Assembly: GCA_012514595.1 (NCBI GenBank)
Contig: JAAYZZ010000061.1
Location: forward strand, 1 to 10,744
Direction of reading: 5' to 3'
Source: Elusimicrobiota bacterium
Lineage (GTDB): Bacteria; Omnitrophota; Gorgyraeia; Zapsychrales; Fredricksoniimonadaceae
DNA length: 10,744 bases
Under the pieces are notes generated by a model that was given only the letters and a program-made list of their open reading frames with translations, ran no database searches and was not told the origin of the DNA. The position numbers and the translations under genes were made by a program. Position 1 is the first letter of the stretch. Every line of letters starts with the position of its first letter. Below, in pieces: positions 7,191 through 10,744 of this stretch.

Positions 7191-8447
7191 ATGGATTTAA
7201 AAGATAAGACCGTCACCATCATCGGCGCTGCGAAGAGCGGGGTCGCGGCCGCGAACCTCGTTCGGGCGCTGGGCGGGACCCCACGCATCAGCGATCATCA
7301 GCCCCGGGAAAAGATCGAAGGGATGCTCTCCGCTCTCACGGACCGATCGTCCGTCGAGATAGAGGCCGGAGGGCATACCGAGGATTTTGTAAGAAAGAGC
7401 GATCTCGTGGTGGCCAGTCCCGGTGTGTGGAAGGACGCCGGGCCTCTCGAGTGGGCACGCGCGGCCGGCATCCCTGTCATGGGCGAGATCGAGTTCGCCT
7501 GGCGCTTTTGTCGGAAACCGGTCGTTGCGGTCACGGGCAGTAACGGAAAAACCACGACCGTGACGCTTATTGCCAAGGTCCTGGAGGCTGCGGGAAAGAA
7601 GCCCTGCCTGTGCGGGAATGTGGGCTCTCCGTTCTCGGCGCATGTGCTCGATCGCGGGGTCGACATTTTTGTGGTTGAGATCAGTTCGTTCCAGCTCGAG
7701 CTTTGCGAGACGTTCCGTCCCCGGGTGGCCCTGGTCACGAATTTCAGCCAGAACCATCTGGACCGGCATCCCACGATGGAGGATTATTTTGAGGCGAAGA
7801 AGCGCCTTTTCATGAATCAGACGGAAGAGGATGTCGCGATTCTGAACGCCCGGGATGAGTGGTCCCAGAGGATCCCCGCCGGGATAAGGTCGCGCGTCGT
7901 GTGGTTCAACAAAGAGGATGAGAACGTCAATCCCAATCATCTGGCTGTTCTCGAGGTCGTGCGCGCTTTGGGCATCCCCGATGCTGTGGCGCAAAAGGCG
8001 TTCGCCGAGTTCCGGGGTGTTGAGCATCGTCTGGAGAGGGTCCGGACCGTGGATGGCGTGGAATACATCAATGATTCCAAGTCGACAACGGCCGAATCCG
8101 GGCGCTGGGCGCTCGAGCGGATGGAACGCCCTGTTGTCCTCATCGTTGGCGGTTCAGAGAAGAACATCGATTATGCGCCGCTGAAGGACCTTGTGGCGAA
8201 GAAGGCGCGGGCGGTCGTCGCCTTTGGCTTGATCCGCGAGAGGTTCCGGAAGGCCTTTGAGGGCGCTGTGCCCCTCGAGGTCGTTGATGGGGATCTCAAT
8301 GAGGCGGTCACACGGGCCCGGACGCTCGCAAGGGCCGGGGACTGCGTTCTTCTTTGTCCCATGACCGCCAGTTATGACATGTTCGACAATTTCGAGCACA
8401 GGGGACGCACGTTCAAACAGATCGTGACGGAGATGGCACATGCGTGA
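7191..8447 (+). CDS. murD: UDP-MurNAc-L-alanine:D-glutamate ligase MurD
   Basis: MurD adds D-glutamate to UDP-MurNAc-L-Ala in the cytoplasm. The 418-residue protein has an N-terminal Rossmann-like UDP domain with IIGAAKSGVAAA at 10-21 and VASPGV at 74-79, then the P-loop TGSNGKTTT at 115-123. EISSFQLE is at 163-170, TNFSQNHLDRH at 183-193 and FEAKKRLF at 200-207, with K203 in the carbamylated-lysine position. In the C-terminal domain EHRLERV is at 278-284, NDSKSTT at 294-300 (family NDSKATN) and FDNFEHRGRTF at 398-408. Two things are odd. The protein is about 20 residues shorter than the E. coli enzyme, and the region at about 237-262 lacks the usual stretch leading to the G-x-H-N-x-x-N motif. 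Motif order and synteny still make MurD firm. The ribosome binding site is weak (CAGG at 7180-7183), so coupling to mraY translation is likely. Its last eight bases overlap ftsW. Confidence 0.95.
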   Translation: MDLKDKTVTIIGAAKSGVAAANLVRALGGTPRISDHQPREKIEGMLSALTDRSSVEIEAGGHTEDFVRKSDLVVASPGVWKDAGPLEWARAAGIPVMGEIEFAWRFCRKPVVAVTGSNGKTTTVTLIAKVLEAAGKKPCLCGNVGSPFSAHVLDRGVDIFVVEISSFQLELCETFRPRVALVTNFSQNHLDRHPTMEDYFEAKKRLFMNQTEEDVAILNARDEWSQRIPAGIRSRVVWFNKEDENVNPNHLAVLEVVRALGIPDAVAQKAFAEFRGVEHRLERVRTVDGVEYINDSKSTTAESGRWALERMERPVVLIVGGSEKNIDYAPLKDLVAKKARAVVAFGLIRERFRKAFEGAVPLEVVDGDLNEAVTRARTLARAGDCVLLCPMTASYDMFDNFEHRGRTFKQIVTEMAHA

Positions 8448-9534
8448 AACACGGGTCATGCTCTTCGGCAGTTTCCTGGCCCTGGTGTGTCTGGGGATCG
8501 TCATGATCTACAGCTCCAGCGGGGTGTATGCTCTCGAGGTCCTGGGGAACCCCGCCTATTTTCTTGTCCGGCATCTGATCTTTCTTGTCATCGGGGCCGT
8601 TCTGATGGCGGTCTGCATGCTCATCGATTATCGCTGTCTGCAGAGATGGGCCCGTCCCATTCTGGGGATCGCGGTCCTTCTTTTGATTCTTGTCCTCGTG
8701 CCCGGTATCGGGCGCATGGTCTCGGGTGCCCGTCGATGGTTCTCCCTGGGGCCGATCAATTTCCAGCCGTCGGAGTTCGCAAAGATCGCGCTCATCATTT
8801 ATCTGGCCGATCTTTTCTCGCGGAAGAAGGGGGAGGTCCGGTCTCTTAAGAGAGGCTTCCTTCCCGTCATGGCGGTCATGGGGCTTCTCTGCGCCCTGAT
8901 CATCAAGCAGCCGGATCTGGGGAACACGTTCTTGGTCTTTGTCATCACCATCTCGATGCTGTTCATCGCCGGAGGAAAGGTCTTTCATATCGGCGCGATC
9001 TTTTTATCCTCTCTTCCGGTCTTCGGGGCCCTGATCCTGGCAAAACCTTACCGGGTCCGTCGGATCATTGCCTTCATGAACCCCTGGGAAGATCCCCTGG
9101 GTGTCGGGTTTCAGCTGTCGCAGTCCCAGATCGCGCTGGGGTCGGGCGGGTTCTGGGGGGTGGGGATCGGACAGAGCGTACAGAAGCTTTTCTATCTTCC
9201 GGCGGCGCACACGGATTTTATCTTCTCCATCATCGGGGAAGAGCTTGGGTTTCTGGGGGCCCTGGCGGTCATTCTCCTTTTTGTTTTCTTTATCTGGCAG
9301 GGGATCAAGATCATGAAGGCCACGACGGACCCGTTCGGATACTACATGGCTTTCGGGATCCTTTTGATGCTGGGCATGCAGGTCGCGGTCAATATCGGGG
9401 TGACGAACGGTCTTTTGCCGACGAAGGGACTGCCGCTTCCGTTCATCAGTTACGGCGGATCGGCCCTGATCTTCAACATGGCGGTGGTGGGTCTTTTGCT
9501 CAATATTTCACGGGCCCAGGAGCTGAGCGGATGA
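8440..9534 (+). CDS. ftsW: Septal peptidoglycan glycosyltransferase FtsW (SEDS family)
   Basis: FtsW polymerises lipid II at the division site together with FtsI. The 364-residue polytopic protein has about ten membrane segments and the SEDS motifs. These are GARRWFSLGPINFQPSEFAK at 96-115, KQPDLGNTF at 156-164, FMNPWEDPLGVGFQ at 212-225, LPAAHTDFIFSIIGEELG at 253-270 and LPTKGLPLPFISYGGSA at 326-342. D259 in HTDF matches the essential Asp of characterised SEDS enzymes (D297 in E. coli FtsW, D262 in RodA). Both cytoplasmic ends are short; little follows the last membrane segment. ATG 8440 lies inside the end of murD (8-base overlap), with GGAG at 8429-8432 seven bases upstream. Position between murD and murG favours FtsW over RodA. 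It overlaps murG by ATGA. Confidence 0.96.
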   Translation: MRETRVMLFGSFLALVCLGIVMIYSSSGVYALEVLGNPAYFLVRHLIFLVIGAVLMAVCMLIDYRCLQRWARPILGIAVLLLILVLVPGIGRMVSGARRWFSLGPINFQPSEFAKIALIIYLADLFSRKKGEVRSLKRGFLPVMAVMGLLCALIIKQPDLGNTFLVFVITISMLFIAGGKVFHIGAIFLSSLPVFGALILAKPYRVRRIIAFMNPWEDPLGVGFQLSQSQIALGSGGFWGVGIGQSVQKLFYLPAAHTDFIFSIIGEELGFLGALAVILLFVFFIWQGIKIMKATTDPFGYYMAFGILLMLGMQVAVNIGVTNGLLPTKGLPLPFISYGGSALIFNMAVVGLLLNISRAQELSG

Positions 9535-10613
9535 AGAGGATCGTCATCACAACAGGAGGGACCGGCGGGCACATCTATCCGGCCCTCGTGACGGCTGAAG
9601 GCCTGAGGGCGGATGGCTGGGAGGTCCTCTTTGTGGGGAGATTCGGCCCGGCCCGGGACCGTCTCGTCTCTGCCGGGTTCGAGGTCGAGGAGATCCCTGC
9701 GCGCGGCTTTGTCTCGAAGGGGTTTGTTGAGCGACTGCGGGCTAGTGGGGATCTCCTTTCGGGGATCGGTGCGGCGCGGGGTCTCCTCAAGCGTTTGCAT
9801 GTCCGGGGGGTCCTGGGATTCGGAGGGTATGCCTCGGTCGCCACGATCCTCGCGGCCCGCTCTCTGGGGATCAAGACCATGCTGCATGAACAGAATGTGA
9901 AGCCAGGACTGGCCAACAGGATCCTGGGGCGCATCGTGCGGTCGGTCGCGATCACGTTCCGGGAGAGCGCCCGATATTTTCCATCGGGGAAAACGGTCTG
10001 GAGCGGATATCCTCTGCGTCCATTGTCCCGGGCGTCCTCGCGGGAGGAGGCGTGCCGGGCGTTCTCCCTGGAACCGGCGTTGCGGACCCTTCTGGTCTTT
10101 GGCGGAAGTCAGGGCGCCCAGGCGATCAATGAGGCCCTGATGAACATGGTCAGCGCCTTTTCGCTCGGAGAGGGCTGGCAGGTCCTTCATGCGACGGGGC
10201 GGGGAAAATCGGAAGGGGTGAGCGCGTATTACAAGGCCTGTGGCATACCGGCCTGCGTGGTCGAGCACATCTCCGATATGGCCGCGGCCTATGCGGTCGC
10301 AGATGTGGTCGTGGCCCGCTCCGGCGCCGGGACGGTCACGGAACTCGGGGTTTTGGGGATCCCTGCGGTGCTTGTCCCGTATCCTTTTGCGGGTGGTCAT
10401 CAACGGGAGAATGCCCGGGTCCTGGAGCAGCTTCATACGGCCGAAATAATTGAGGAAAAAGACTTGAAGGGGGGTATTCTGCGCGATAAGATTTTTTCAG
10501 TCCTCCGAAAAGTTTCTTCCCGCACAGAGGCGCAGAAAGCCCTGCAGAAGGAGATCCGTCTTGATGCTGTCACGCGTCTGGTCGATGAAGTTTCGCGTGT
10601 TTTTGGCTTTTAA
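9531..10613 (+). CDS. murG: Lipid II synthase MurG (UDP-GlcNAc:lipid I GlcNAc transferase)
   Basis: MurG is a GT-B fold glycosyltransferase on the inner face of the membrane that adds GlcNAc to lipid I. The 360-residue protein shows the N-terminal glycine loop GGTGGHIYPA at 9-18, the second loop GFGGYAS at 96-102, HEQNVKPGLANR at 119-130, GGSQGAQAIN at 191-200, the UDP-GlcNAc-binding RSGAGTVTEL at 263-272 with E271, and PYPFAGGHQRENA at 283-295. Length is typical. ATG 9531 overlaps the ftsW stop as ATGA, with AGGAG at 9518-9522 eight bases upstream. The 3' end overlaps the start of the next gene by 29 or 50 bases, depending on the start used there. Confidence 0.97.
   Translation: MKRIVITTGGTGGHIYPALVTAEGLRADGWEVLFVGRFGPARDRLVSAGFEVEEIPARGFVSKGFVERLRASGDLLSGIGAARGLLKRLHVRGVLGFGGYASVATILAARSLGIKTMLHEQNVKPGLANRILGRIVRSVAITFRESARYFPSGKTVWSGYPLRPLSRASSREEACRAFSLEPALRTLLVFGGSQGAQAINEALMNMVSAFSLGEGWQVLHATGRGKSEGVSAYYKACGIPACVVEHISDMAAAYAVADVVVARSGAGTVTELGVLGIPAVLVPYPFAGGHQRENARVLEQLHTAEIIEEKDLKGGILRDKIFSVLRKVSSRTEAQKALQKEIRLDAVTRLVDEVSRVFGF
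10548..10553 (+). promoter_or_regulatory. Strong Shine-Dalgarno inside the end of murG
   Basis: AAGGAG at 10548-10553 is ten bases before ATG 10564, which opens the downstream secreted-protein frame. The other candidate ATG, 10585, has no such site. This decides the start I prefer and implies translation from within murG. Confidence 0.5.
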
Positions 10614-10744
10614 AGTCATAATTTTTCTATTCTTATCGGTCTTTTGCGGTCCGAATTCTCTCGTCGCGGATTCTGCCTGGAAGGAAAAAAAGGGCGAGCA
10701 CTTTATCGTTTATCATCAGAAGGCGCCGTCCCGTTTTGTTGATA
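10564..10744 (+). CDS. N-terminal part of a predicted exported protein, runs off the right edge
   Basis: An open frame starts inside the murG end in a different frame and is still open at the window edge, giving about 60 visible residues. The start at ATG 10564 (MLSRVWSMKF) has AAGGAG upstream. ATG 10585 (MKFRVFLAFK) would give a neater signal peptide but lacks a ribosome binding site. From the second Met there is a basic start (K, R, K), a hydrophobic core VIIFLFLSVF and a possible signal peptidase I site near SLVA-DS. The mature part begins WKEKKGEHFIVYHQKAPSRF, with alternating charged and aromatic residues. CGPN follows the core, but Phe just before the Cys makes a lipobox unlikely. I do not recognise the family. 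The gene lies where murC often follows murG and is probably co-transcribed. The extracytoplasmic location is an inference from the signal peptide only. Confidence 0.7.
   Translation, partial: MLSRVWSMKFRVFLAFKVIIFLFLSVFCGPNSLVADSAWKEKKGEHFIVYHQKAPSRFVD

Noticed and set aside
10585..10650. Lipoprotein signal peptide (Cys in FLSVFCGPN) in the last gene
   Set aside because: The residue before Cys is Phe, which does not fit the usual Gly, Ala or Ser of a lipobox; a signal peptidase I site after SLVA is more likely.

Overview
The window is a long run of a bacterial dcw (division and cell wall) cluster, all on the plus strand. The order is: tail of an unrecognised gene, rsmH (mraW), ftsL, ftsI, murE, murF, mraY, murD, ftsW, murG, then the start of a gene for an exported protein that runs off the right edge. 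This is the classical gene order of walled bacteria. No mobile element, CRISPR array, tRNA or rRNA was seen. Nothing here amounts to a new system; the interesting points are local deviations within a conserved locus.

Organism: the DNA is visibly GC-rich with a strong G/C preference at third codon positions. MurE carries the DNPR motif typical of enzymes that add meso-diaminopimelate, so a DAP-type peptidoglycan is expected. With a predicted exported protein after murG, this fits a Gram-negative-type bacterium. The style of the genes and of the final secreted ORF reminds me of uncultivated lineages near the PVC group, such as Omnitrophota. That is an impression, not something the sequence proves.

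Layout: genes are packed very tightly. ATGA-type 4-base overlaps join the first ORF to rsmH, rsmH to ftsL, murE to murF and ftsW to murG. murD and ftsW overlap by 8 bases, and ftsI-murE, murF-mraY and mraY-murD are separated by 1 to 4 bases. The only real gap is 1446-1551, between ftsL and ftsI. It is AT-rich, contains a T-run after the ftsL stop and a small inverted repeat, and ends in a good ribosome binding site for a TTG-initiated ftsI. It is the most likely place for internal regulation.

How the genes work together: MurD, MurE and MurF add D-Glu, meso-DAP and D-Ala-D-Ala to the UDP-MurNAc stem. MraY moves the pentapeptide onto undecaprenyl phosphate to form lipid I, and MurG adds GlcNAc to form lipid II. 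FtsW (glycosyltransferase) and FtsI (transpeptidase), with FtsL as regulator and scaffold, polymerise and cross-link it at the division site. RsmH methylates 16S rRNA. MurA, MurB, MurC, Ddl, FtsQ, FtsA and FtsZ are not in this window.
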